From: Zeimonas sp039807785
Lineage (GTDB): Bacteria > Pseudomonadota > Gammaproteobacteria > Burkholderiales > Burkholderiaceae_E
Assembly: GCA_039807785.1 (NCBI GenBank)
Contig: JBDHRX010000001.1
Span: 1-64,000 of the forward strand
Direction: 5' to 3'
DNA: 64,000 nucleotides
Shown one piece after another: positions 51,965 through 59,774 of this stretch (positions are counted from its first letter, which is position 1; the number at the start of each line of letters is the position of its first letter). Made by a program: the position numbers and the translations under genes. A model generated the notes under the pieces. That model was not told where the DNA came from. It did not search any database and saw only the letters and a list, made by a program, of their open reading frames with translations.

Positions 51965-53026
51965 CTACTCGGTCACGGGCTTCCGCGCACCGTCCGGATC
52001 GCACCTCCGGACGGTCTCGGCAACCCAGGCCGGATTCCCGAGATACCAGTCGACCGTCTTGCGCAGGCCGTCGGCGAAGGTTTCACGGGGCTCCCAGCCG
52101 AGCGTCTTCGCGATCTTCTCCGCATCGATCGCGTAGCGCCGATCGTGCCCGGGCCGATCGGGCACGAACGAAATCTGCTCCGCATATCCGCGTCCGTCGG
52201 TCCGGGGCCTCGATGCATCCAGCAGCGAGCAGATCGCGCGGACGACGTCCAGGTTCGAGCGCTCGCTGCTGCCCCCGATGTTGTACACCTCGCCGACGAC
52301 TCCCGCTTCCAGCACGCGCCGAAGCGCGCTGCAATGGTCGTCCACATACAACCAGTCTCGCCGCTGGCATCCGTCTCCATAGAGGGGAATGGCGCCGCCC
52401 GATAGCGCCCGCTCGATGCACAGGGGGATCAGCTTCTCGGGCAACTGGAACGGTCCGAAGTTGTTCGAGCAGCAGGTCGTGAGCGCCGGGAAGCCGTAGG
52501 TTCTGTGGTATGCCCGTACCAGGTGTTCGGACGCGGCCTTGCTGGCCGAGTACGGACTGTTCGGGGCATGGCGATGGCGTTCGGTGAACGCGGGCTCGTC
52601 GGCGGCAAGCGAACCGTAGACCTCGTCGGTCGAGACATGCAGGAAGCGGAACCTCGTCCGCTGCCGATCCGGCAAGGCGGCCCAATGTGCCCGGCATGCT
52701 TCCAGAAGCTGGAAGGTACCGACGACGTTCGTCTGGATGAAATCTCCCGGGCCACGGATCGAGCGATCGACATGACTCTCCGCCGCCAGGTTCACCACCG
52801 CGCGGACGGCGTGCTTGCGGAGCAACCCGAGGACGAGGTCGAAGTCGCCGATATCGCCCCGGACGAAGACATGGCGATCGTCACCGGAGACGTCGGCGAT
52901 GTTGGAGAGGCTTCCGGCGTAGGTGAGCTTGTCCAGGTTGAGCAATTGCTCGTCCCCGGTCGACAGCCAGCCGCGCACGAAGTTCGAGCCGATGAAACCG
53001 GCCCCGCCGGTCACGAGGATACTCAT
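51965..53026 (-). CDS. rmlB: dTDP-glucose 4,6-dehydratase RmlB
   Basis: 353 residues, extended SDR. It converts dTDP-glucose to dTDP-4-keto-6-deoxyglucose, the branch point to rhamnose and to 4-amino sugars. ILVTGGAGFIGSNFVR, the active-site STDEVYGSL (Thr-Asp-Glu) and SPYSASKAASEHLV (Tyr-x3-Lys) are complete. It is the first gene of the minus-strand run that ends at the methyltransferases. A TAGAAT lies only 7 bases ahead of the ATG. Confidence 0.96.
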   Translation of the reverse strand: MSILVTGGAGFIGSNFVRGWLSTGDEQLLNLDKLTYAGSLSNIADVSGDDRHVFVRGDIGDFDLVLGLLRKHAVRAVVNLAAESHVDRSIRGPGDFIQTNVVGTFQLLEACRAHWAALPDRQRTRFRFLHVSTDEVYGSLAADEPAFTERHRHAPNSPYSASKAASEHLVRAYHRTYGFPALTTCCSNNFGPFQLPEKLIPLCIERALSGGAIPLYGDGCQRRDWLYVDDHCSALRRVLEAGVVGEVYNIGGSSERSNLDVVRAICSLLDASRPRTDGRGYAEQISFVPDRPGHDRRYAIDAEKIAKTLGWEPRETFADGLRKTVDWYLGNPAWVAETVRRCDPDGARKPVTE

Positions 53027-53033
53027 GATGGAA

Positions 53034-53039
53034 ATTCTA
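53034..53039 (-). promoter_or_regulatory. Candidate -10 element (TAGAAT) of rmlB
   Basis: TAGAAT on the minus strand at 53039-53034. If used, transcription would start almost at the rmlB start codon (53026). No clear -35 is visible. Confidence 0.35.
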
Positions 53040-53108
53040 CCTACGTACTACGCCATCCGAGATCTCGTCGCTGCGGCCCCGCAACGCCGAAGGCCATGGA
53101 CGCGATGG

Positions 53109-53819
53109 TCAATGCGGATCGCCCGCGACCGCCGCCCCCCGCGCGACCAGCGACGATACCGCCTCGACCACGAACCCCTCCCATTGCGCCTGTGCGTCGG
53201 CCGTCCCGAGATTCTCGCCGAGGAACACCGACAGGGTGTGCCGGTTCGACTGGTAGAAGTAACCCATCGAGGCGATCATCAGGTAGACGTCGCGCGCCCG
53301 CAGGTCGGCGCGGAACACGCCCTGCCGCACCCCGCTCTCGAGCACCCGCGCGATCACGCCGACCGCCGGCAGCGAGTACTGCCGCGCGCGCGGCGAGCGC
53401 GCGATATGACGCCCCTCGTGCAGGTTCTCGGCGTTGAGCAGCGCGACGAACTCGGGATGCGCACGGTAGTAGCCGCAGATGAAGCGGACGACGGCACCCA
53501 GGGCCTCGACCGGACGCTCCGGGTCGATCGCGATCCGCGACTCGGCCTCGTTGAAGCGGCGGTAGATCTCCTCGAGCGCCTCGACGAACAGGCCCTCCTT
53601 GCTGCCGAACCAGTAGTAGATCATCCGGTCGTACGATCCGGCGGCCTTCGAGATCTGCTCGACCCGTCCGCCGTCGTAGCCGTGGCGTGCGAACACCTCG
53701 ATCGCGGCATTGAGGATGGCGTCCCGGGTCGCCTGCGCGGCGCGCTCGCGAACGCCCGGGCCGCCGTTCGCGGCCGTCTTCGCCGGGACGCGGGGAGTCG
53801 CGCGCGCGGGTGCCGGCAT
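53109..53819 (-). CDS. TetR-family transcriptional regulator
   Basis: 236 residues. The N-terminal 25 residues are basic and Ala/Pro-rich; the HTH (AILNAAIEVFARHGYDGGRVEQISKAAG, then YYWFGSKEGLF) is classic TetR. The C-terminal domain is of the kind that binds small hydrophobic ligands, unidentified here. It follows fpr by 20 bases on the same strand and may be cotranscribed. The 34-bp palindrome upstream of fpr is a candidate operator. Confidence 0.88.
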   Translation of the reverse strand: MPAPARATPRVPAKTAANGGPGVRERAAQATRDAILNAAIEVFARHGYDGGRVEQISKAAGSYDRMIYYWFGSKEGLFVEALEEIYRRFNEAESRIAIDPERPVEALGAVVRFICGYYRAHPEFVALLNAENLHEGRHIARSPRARQYSLPAVGVIARVLESGVRQGVFRADLRARDVYLMIASMGYFYQSNRHTLSVFLGENLGTADAQAQWEGFVVEAVSSLVARGAAVAGDPH

Positions 53820-53839
53820 CGTGCGTCCGGTCGCCCGGG

Positions 53840-54613
53840 CTACTGCTCGGCGAACGCGCGCTCGACGACGAAGTCGCCGGGCCTCGACGTGTTGCCCTCG
53901 TGGAAGCCGCGCGCCTCGAGCATCCGCTTGAGGTCGCGCAGCATCGCCGGGCTGCCGCACAGCATCACCCGGTCGTCGGCCGGGTCGAGCGGCGGCACGC
54001 CGAGATCGGCGAACAGCTTGCCGCTTTCCATCAGCTCGGTGATCCGGCCCATGTTCACGAACTCCTCGCGCGTCACCGTCGGGTAGTAGCGCAGCTTGGT
54101 CGCCACCATCTCGCCGAGGAACTCGTCCGAAGGCAGGTGCCTGATCAGGTAGTCGTGATAAGCCAGCTCGTCGACCTCGCGCACGCTGTGCACCAGGATC
54201 ACCTGGTCGAAGCGCTCGTAGGTCTGCGGATCGCGCGCCACGCTCATGAACGGGGCCAGGCCGGTGCCGGTGGCGAGCAGGTAGAGCCGCCTGCCCGGCA
54301 GCAGGTAGTCGATCAGCAGCGTGCCGGTCGGCTTGCGGCCGACGATGATGCGGTCGCCCGGCTGGATGTGCTGCAGCTTCGAGGTGAGCGGCCCGCCCGG
54401 CACCTTGATGCTGAGGAACTCCAGGTGGTCCTCGTAGTTCGGGCTCACGATGCTGTAGGCGCGCAGCAGCTTCTTGCCGCCCTCCTCCAGGCCGATCATC
54501 GTGAAATGGCCGTTGCTGAAGCGCAGCGACTGGTCGCGCGTGGTGGTGAAGCTGAACAGCCGGTCGGTCCAGTGGTGGACGCTCAGCACCTGTTCTTCGT
54601 GGAAAGCGCTCAT
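53840..54613 (-). CDS. fpr: Ferredoxin/flavodoxin-NADP+ reductase Fpr
   Basis: 257 residues from the ATG at 54613. FAD-binding RAYSIVSPNYEDHLEF, GPLTSKLQHIQPGD and the NADP-binding LLATGTGLAPFMSVARD and MLCGSPAMLRD are in order. The length and the short C-terminus (VERAFAEQ) match the subclass I bacterial reductases, which move electrons between NADPH and ferredoxin/flavodoxin and take part in oxidative stress responses. A perfect 34-bp palindrome ends 20 bases before the ATG. Confidence 0.93.
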   Translation of the reverse strand: MSAFHEEQVLSVHHWTDRLFSFTTTRDQSLRFSNGHFTMIGLEEGGKKLLRAYSIVSPNYEDHLEFLSIKVPGGPLTSKLQHIQPGDRIIVGRKPTGTLLIDYLLPGRRLYLLATGTGLAPFMSVARDPQTYERFDQVILVHSVREVDELAYHDYLIRHLPSDEFLGEMVATKLRYYPTVTREEFVNMGRITELMESGKLFADLGVPPLDPADDRVMLCGSPAMLRDLKRMLEARGFHEGNTSRPGDFVVERAFAEQ

Positions 54614-54633
54614 GAGGCGGTGTCGCTCCGCTG

Positions 54634-54667
54634 GCATTTCAATGTAGTAAATACTACATTGAAATGC
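54634..54667. promoter_or_regulatory. Perfect 34-bp AT-rich palindrome upstream of fpr
   Basis: Two 16-base arms, GCATTTCAATGTAGTA (54634-54649) and its exact complement (54652-54667), flank AA. It lies between the ogt stop (54732) and the fpr ATG (54613), both on the minus strand. The AT-rich symmetric core TGTAGTA-AA-TACTACA in a very GC-rich region and the absence of a U-run favour a protein-binding operator over a terminator. The nearby TetR protein is the first candidate ligand. Confidence 0.75.
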
Positions 54668-54731
54668 GGCGCCACGACAACCGGGACCCGGGCCGGCGCC
54701 GGCGGCGCGACGCCGCCTCGCGAGGCCCGGG

Positions 54732-55286
54732 CTACGGGTCGAACAGCCCCGGCTCCCGGCCGATGCGCGCGCCCTCGATCCGGAGCAGCCGCAGCTTGGT
54801 CGCCACCCCGCCCCGGGCCGAGAAGCCGCCGGAGCGCCCGGCGGCGGCCAGGACGCGATGACACGGCACCACCGGCGCGAACGGGTTCCGGCCGAGCGCG
54901 CGGCCGACGGCGCGCGCGGCCCCGGGCTCCCCGAGCAGAGACGCCACCTCCCCGTAGGTCAGCGTCCGGCCGGGGACGATCGCGCGTACCAGCCCGTAGA
55001 CGCGGCATTCGAACGGGGATACGGCGCGCATGTCGAGCTCGATATCGCGCAGGTCGTCGGGCACGCCATCCAGCAGGCCACGGATCCGGGCGATCGCGGC
55101 CCCGACCCGTGGGGGCGGCGGCGCCTCGGGCGCGCCGGGGAAGTCGCGGCGCATGCGGGCGCGGGTGCGGGCATCGTCGCCCTCGGGCAGCTGGACGCCG
55201 ACCAGGCCCCGGTCGCCCCAGGCGATGCCGCAACCGCCCAGGGCGGTGTCGAACAGTGCGAATCCGGCGGCTGGGGCGACGGGCAT
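54732..55286 (-). CDS. ogt: Methylated-DNA-protein-cysteine S-methyltransferase (Ogt/MGMT)
   Basis: 184 residues. The methyl-acceptor Cys142 sits in VVPCHRVLAAAG, with the Asn/Arg helix AVGRALGRNPF before it. It removes alkyl groups from O6-alkylguanine by irreversible self-alkylation. The N-terminal domain is short and divergent, as in Ogt. It is a single gene between wecB and fpr on the same strand. Confidence 0.93.
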   Translation of the reverse strand: MPVAPAAGFALFDTALGGCGIAWGDRGLVGVQLPEGDDARTRARMRRDFPGAPEAPPPPRVGAAIARIRGLLDGVPDDLRDIELDMRAVSPFECRVYGLVRAIVPGRTLTYGEVASLLGEPGAARAVGRALGRNPFAPVVPCHRVLAAAGRSGGFSARGGVATKLRLLRIEGARIGREPGLFDP

Positions 55287-55325
55287 CCGGGCTCTCCGGG
55301 GGCGACGACCGCCCCGGGCCCGATC

Positions 55326-56429
55326 CTACGACAGTCGCGTCGCGAGCGTCGCCACGATGCGCTCGGCGGCGTGGCCATCCCAGAACTGCGGGCTGCGGCC
55401 GGTCTTGCCCCGTCCCGCGAGCACGGCGTCGGCGGCGGCGAGGATCTTCGATGGGTCGACCCCGACGACGGTGTTGGTCCCTTCGTCGACGGTCACCGGC
55501 CGCTCGGTGTTCTCGCGCAGCGTCACGCAGGCGATGCCGAGGGCGGTGGTTTCCTCCTGCAGGCCGCCGCTGTCCGTGAGGATCAGGCTCGCGTCCTTCC
55601 AGAGGTTCAGGAAGTCCATGTACGACAGCGGCTTGGTGAGGGTCACGCCCGGCCCCAGGTCGAGCCCGAACCGCTCCAGGTTGCCGCGGGTGCGCGGATG
55701 CACCGGGAACACCAGCGGCAGCCGCCCCGCGATCTCGCGCAGGGCGGCGGCGATGCCGGCCAGCGTCTCGCGGTCGTCGACGTTCGAGGGCCGGTGCATC
55801 GTCACCACGCCGTAGCGGCCGAGCCGCGCCTTCAGCGCCTCGCTCTCGAAGCCGCCCTTGTCGGCGGCGGCGAGCCGGTCGCGCTGGTAGAAGAGGTTGT
55901 CGACCATCACGTGGCCGACGAAGAACACCTGGTCCTGGGCCTTGCCCTCGCGCAGCAGGTTCGCCACGCCCGCGGGCTCGGTCACGAAGAACCAGTCGCT
56001 GATCGAGTCCGTGACCAGCCGGTTGATCTCCTCGGGCATGCGCAGGTCGCCGCTGCGCAGCCCCGCCTCGACGTGCGCGACCGGGATGTGCAGCTTCTTC
56101 GCCACGATCGAGCAGGCCAGCGTCGAGTTCACGTCGCCCACCACCAGCACGCAGTCGGGGCGCTGCGCCTGGCAGATCTCCTCGAAGGCGATCATGATCT
56201 TCGCGGTCTGGGTCGCGTGGCTGCCGCCGCCGGCCTCGAGATGGAAATCGGGCTTCGGGATGCCCAGTTCCTCGAAGAACACGTCGCTCATCTCGCGGTC
56301 GTAGTGCTGCCCGGTGTGGACCAGCCGGTAGTCGAACGCGTCGCGCCGCGCCTCGAGGGCACGCACGATCGGCGCGATCTTCATGAAGTTCGGGCGGGCG
56401 CCGGCGACGAGGTAGAGGGTCTTCTTCAT
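55326..56429 (-). CDS. wecB: UDP-N-acetylglucosamine 2-epimerase (non-hydrolysing) WecB
   Basis: 367 residues, GT-B fold. It interconverts UDP-GlcNAc and UDP-ManNAc. LVAGARPNFMKIAPI at the N-terminus, VHTGQHYD, HVEAGLRSGD, EEINRL and TDSGGLQEE (UDP-binding) are standard. No UDP-ManNAc dehydrogenase (WecC) adjoins it; the dehydrogenase at 57403 looks like Ugd. UDP-ManNAc could serve the glycans of this window or another polymer. Confidence 0.95.
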   Translation of the reverse strand: MKKTLYLVAGARPNFMKIAPIVRALEARRDAFDYRLVHTGQHYDREMSDVFFEELGIPKPDFHLEAGGGSHATQTAKIMIAFEEICQAQRPDCVLVVGDVNSTLACSIVAKKLHIPVAHVEAGLRSGDLRMPEEINRLVTDSISDWFFVTEPAGVANLLREGKAQDQVFFVGHVMVDNLFYQRDRLAAADKGGFESEALKARLGRYGVVTMHRPSNVDDRETLAGIAAALREIAGRLPLVFPVHPRTRGNLERFGLDLGPGVTLTKPLSYMDFLNLWKDASLILTDSGGLQEETTALGIACVTLRENTERPVTVDEGTNTVVGVDPSKILAAADAVLAGRGKTGRSPQFWDGHAAERIVATLATRLS

Positions 56430-56436
56430 CCGCGTG

Positions 56437-56442
56437 ATTCTA
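56437..56442 (-). promoter_or_regulatory. Candidate -10 element (TAGAAT) of wecB
   Basis: TAGAAT on the minus strand at 56442-56437, 7 bases ahead of the wecB ATG, in the 90-base gap to the divergent apaH. The -35 region is not recognisable. Confidence 0.35.
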
Positions 56443-56519
56443 CGGGCCGGCCGGGGCCCGCACCGCCGAGTAAGTCACGGGCGAGCGCCGTTGGCGCGGA
56501 ATCGAAGGATAATCTGTCG

Positions 56520-57359
56520 ATGCCCGCTCGTTCCGCCATCGAAGACGAAATCTGGGCCGTCGGCGATCTCCAGGGCTGCCTCGACGGCCTGCTGCGCCTG
56601 TTGCCGCAATTGCCCGCCGACGCCCGCCTCTGGATGCCCGGCGACCTCGTCAACCGCGGGCCGCGCTCGGCCGACAGCCTGCGCTGGGCGATGGCCCAGG
56701 GCGAACGGCTGGTCACCGTGCTGGGCAACCACGACCTGCACCTGCTGGCCGTGGCGGCCGGCATCCGCCGGGCGCACCGCACCGACACGCTCCACGACAT
56801 CCTGGACGCGCCGGACCGCGACACGCTGATCGACTGGGTTCGCTCGCGTCCGCTCGCGCACTACGAGCACGGCTGGCTGATGGTGCACGCCGGCGTGCTG
56901 CCGCAGTGGTCGGTCGAACGCACGCTGGCGCTGGCCGCCGAGGTGCAGCAGGTGCTGTCGGGCCCCGACTGGATCGCCTTCGTGCGCGAGATGTACGGCA
57001 ACGAGCCGGCCGCGTGGTCCGATTCGCTGCGCGGCAACGATCGCCTGCGGGTGATCGTCAACGCGCTGACCCGGATCCGCTTCTGCACGCCGGAGGGCCG
57101 GATGGACTTCACGGCGAAGGAGGGGATCGGGCACGCGCCGTCCGGCCACCTGCCCTGGTTCGAGGTCCCGGGACGGGCGAGCGCGGGCGCGCCGATCGTG
57201 TTCGGGCACTGGGCCGCCCTGGGATTCATGGACCGCCCCGACCTGCTGGCGATCGACACCGGCTGCGTCTGGGGACGCGAGCTCACCGCCGTGCGACTGT
57301 CCGACCGGAGCCGCCGGTCGGTCTCGTGCGCCGGCCTCGGCGCCGCCGCCGCGTCCTGA
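56520..57359 (+). CDS. apaH: Symmetrical bis(5'-nucleosyl)-tetraphosphatase ApaH
   Basis: 279 residues, metallophosphatase fold. It splits Ap4A into two ADP and also acts in RNA decapping. AVGDLQGCLDGL, PGDLVNRGP, LGNHDLHLL and MVHAGVLPQW supply the metal ligands in order. The family length is about 270-280. In related genomes apaH often closes the yqgE-ruvX-pyrR-pyrB-pyrC neighbourhood; here ugd and an epimerase gene stand between. Convergent with ugd (44-base gap). Confidence 0.95.
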   Translation: MPARSAIEDEIWAVGDLQGCLDGLLRLLPQLPADARLWMPGDLVNRGPRSADSLRWAMAQGERLVTVLGNHDLHLLAVAAGIRRAHRTDTLHDILDAPDRDTLIDWVRSRPLAHYEHGWLMVHAGVLPQWSVERTLALAAEVQQVLSGPDWIAFVREMYGNEPAAWSDSLRGNDRLRVIVNALTRIRFCTPEGRMDFTAKEGIGHAPSGHLPWFEVPGRASAGAPIVFGHWAALGFMDRPDLLAIDTGCVWGRELTAVRLSDRSRRSVSCAGLGAAAAS

Positions 57360-57402
57360 GCCGGGCGCGCCGGCGGCCGACCCCGACCCCGGCATCGGCC
57401 GC

Positions 57403-58728
57403 TCAGGCCGGGCGGCCGATCGCCTCGTAGCGCAGGCCCGCCTCGCGGACCCGTTGCGGGTCGTACAGATTGCGGCCGTCGATCAGCACCGGCCGGCGCA
57501 TCGTCGCCCGCAGCCGGGCGAAGTCCGGACTGCGGAACTCGCGCCATTCGGTCACGACGAACAGCACGTCGGCGCCCTCGGCGGCCCGGTAGGGGTCGTC
57601 GACGGTAGCGAAACCCTCCCGGCCGGCGAACGCGGCCCGGGTGTTCGCCGCCGCCTCGGGGTCGTAGCCGACGACGCTCGCGCCGGCCCCGAGCAGACGG
57701 TCGATCAGCACCAGGCTCGGCGCCTCGCGGATGTCGTCGGTGTCCGGCTTGAACGCGAGGCCCCAGAGCGCGGCGCGCAGGTTCCGGAGCTCGCCCTCGA
57801 ACACTCGCAGGGCCTTGTCGAACAGTACCCGCTTCTGCCGCTCGTTGGCCTCGAACGCCGCCTGCACGATCGTCAGCGGGGCGTGGTGCTCCTGGCTGGT
57901 GCGCAACAGCGCGCGCAGGTCCTTCGGGAAGCACGACCCGCCGAATCCCGCGCCCGGATACAGGAAGCCCGGCCCGATCCGCGGATCGCTGCCGATGCCG
58001 CGACGCACGTCCTCGATGTCGGCGCCGAGCCGTTCGGCCAGCCCGGCCAGCTCGTTCATGAACGAGATCCGCACCGCCAGCATCGTGTTCGCCGCGTACT
58101 TGGTCAGCTCGGCGGACCGCACGTCCATCACGATCAGCTTCTCGTGATTGCGCGAGAACGGCGCGTAGAGCGCGCGCATCACCTCGGTGGCCCACGGGTC
58201 GCGGCTGCCGATCACGATCCGGTCCGGGCGCATGAAGTCGCCGATCGCGGCGCCCTCCTTCAGGAACTCGGGGTTCGACACCACCGAGAACGGATGCGAG
58301 ACGCCGCGCCGCGCGAACTCCGCCGCGATCGTCTCGCGCACCCGGTCCGCGGTTCCGACCGGCACGGTGCTCTTGTCGACGATCACGCACCGGGCCTCGA
58401 GCAGCGTGCCGACGGTCCGCGCCACCGCGAGGACGTGCGAGAGGTCGGCCGACCCGTCCTCGCCCGGTGGCGTGCCCACCGCGATGAAGACGACCTCGGC
58501 GCCCGGCAGCGCCTCGACCGGATCGTCGGTGAAGCGGATCCGCTGCTGCGTCAGGCCGCGCTCGAGCAGCGGCGCCAGCCCCGGCTCGTGGATCGGCACC
58601 TCGCCGCGATTCAGGCGCGCCACGCGCCCGGCGTCGACGTCGACGCAGCTCACGTGGTTGCCCATCTCGGCGAAGCAGGCGGCGGTGACCAGCCCCACGT
58701 AGCCGGCGCCGAAAACGGTGATGCGCAT
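57403..58728 (-). CDS. ugd: UDP-glucose 6-dehydrogenase
   Basis: 441 residues. It oxidises UDP-glucose twice with NAD+ to UDP-glucuronate. The N-terminal ITVFGAGYVGLVTAACF, the STVPVGT stretch, the central SNPEFLKEGAA and the catalytic Cys in FGGSCFPKD are present. It is followed upstream in the same transcript direction by a UDP-glucuronate epimerase, so both UDP-GlcA and UDP-GalA should be made. The gap between the two genes is 18 bases. Confidence 0.95.
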   Translation of the reverse strand: MRITVFGAGYVGLVTAACFAEMGNHVSCVDVDAGRVARLNRGEVPIHEPGLAPLLERGLTQQRIRFTDDPVEALPGAEVVFIAVGTPPGEDGSADLSHVLAVARTVGTLLEARCVIVDKSTVPVGTADRVRETIAAEFARRGVSHPFSVVSNPEFLKEGAAIGDFMRPDRIVIGSRDPWATEVMRALYAPFSRNHEKLIVMDVRSAELTKYAANTMLAVRISFMNELAGLAERLGADIEDVRRGIGSDPRIGPGFLYPGAGFGGSCFPKDLRALLRTSQEHHAPLTIVQAAFEANERQKRVLFDKALRVFEGELRNLRAALWGLAFKPDTDDIREAPSLVLIDRLLGAGASVVGYDPEAAANTRAAFAGREGFATVDDPYRAAEGADVLFVVTEWREFRSPDFARLRATMRRPVLIDGRNLYDPQRVREAGLRYEAIGRPA

Positions 58729-58746
58729 CGTGTCCTCGACCCCGCG

Positions 58747-59772
58747 TCAGTCGATTCGATGGTAGGCGCGGAACCAGTCGACGAAGGCGCGCAGGCCCTC
58801 GTCGAGCGGAACCCGCGGCGCGAAGCCGGTCAGGCGCGAGAGCTTGTCGGTGCACGAGCAGGTGCGCTCGACGTCGCCCGGCTGCATGCCCATCTCGTTG
58901 CGCAGCGCGCGCCGCCCGGTGATCGATTCGAGCGCGTCGATCAGCGCGTTGACGCTCACCGGATCGCTGCGCCCCAGGTTCACCACCTCGTACGGCGCCC
59001 AGCTCGTGTCGGGCCCGCCGGCGTTCCAGTCGGACGGATCGGCCGATCCGGGCGCCGCGGGCGGGCGCTCCAGGAGCCGCAGCGTCGCCTCGACGGTATC
59101 GTCGACGTAGGTGAAGTCGCGCGACAGCACGCCTCCGGCATAGACGTCGATCGGCCGGCCGCGCAGCAGCGCGTCGGTGAACTTCCAGATGGCCATGTCG
59201 GGCCGGCCCCAGGGGCCGTACACCGTGAAGTAGCGCAGGCCGGTGACCGGCAGCGAGAACAGGTGCGCGTAGCTGTGCGCCATCAGCTCGTTCGCGCGCT
59301 TGGTCGCCGCATAGAGGCTGACCGGATGATCGACCGGGTCGCGCTCCGAGAACGGCACCTTCCGGTTGGCGCCGTAGACGCTCGAGCTGCTCGCGAACAC
59401 GAGATGGGCGGTCCGCAGGCGCCGGCAGGCCTCGAGGATCACGGTCATGCCGGTGAGGTTGCTCTCGGAGTAGGCCATCGGGTTCGAGAGCGCGTACCGG
59501 ACGCCCGCCTGGGCGGCCAGGTGGACCACCTGGCGCGGCCGGTAGCGGTCGAACAGCGCGTCGACGGCGGCGCGGTCCGACACGTCGGCCCGGTGGAACT
59601 CGAAGCCCGCGACGGTTTCGAGCGTGGCCAGCCGCGCGTGCTTGAGCCGCGGGTCGTAGTAGTCGTTCAGGCTGTCGATGCCGACGACGGCCCGGCCGCC
59701 GGCGAGCAGGCGCCGGCACAGGTGCATGCCGATGAAGCCGGCCGCCCCGGTGACGAGGACGGGGTCGCGCAT
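58747..59772 (-). CDS. UDP-glucuronate 4-epimerase-like SDR
   Basis: 341 residues. VLVTGAAGFIGMHLCRRL binds NAD; the catalytic SSSVYG and SLYAATKRANELM (Tyr-x3-Lys) are intact. GIDSLNDYYDPRLKHARL and RYFTVYGPWGRPDMAIWKF are the strings that mark UDP-GlcA epimerases of the CapI/LpsL type rather than GalE. It makes UDP-GalA, a common acidic sugar of surface glycans. The ATG lies 2 bases after the pyrC' stop, which makes cotranscription with the pyrimidine genes likely. Confidence 0.9.
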   Translation of the reverse strand: MRDPVLVTGAAGFIGMHLCRRLLAGGRAVVGIDSLNDYYDPRLKHARLATLETVAGFEFHRADVSDRAAVDALFDRYRPRQVVHLAAQAGVRYALSNPMAYSESNLTGMTVILEACRRLRTAHLVFASSSSVYGANRKVPFSERDPVDHPVSLYAATKRANELMAHSYAHLFSLPVTGLRYFTVYGPWGRPDMAIWKFTDALLRGRPIDVYAGGVLSRDFTYVDDTVEATLRLLERPPAAPGSADPSDWNAGGPDTSWAPYEVVNLGRSDPVSVNALIDALESITGRRALRNEMGMQPGDVERTCSCTDKLSRLTGFAPRVPLDEGLRAFVDWFRAYHRID

Positions 59773-59774
59773 CG

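Noticed and set aside
57403..58728. UDP-ManNAc dehydrogenase WecC partner for wecB
   Set aside because: Sequence strings match UDP-glucose 6-dehydrogenase, and the neighbour is a UDP-GlcA epimerase.
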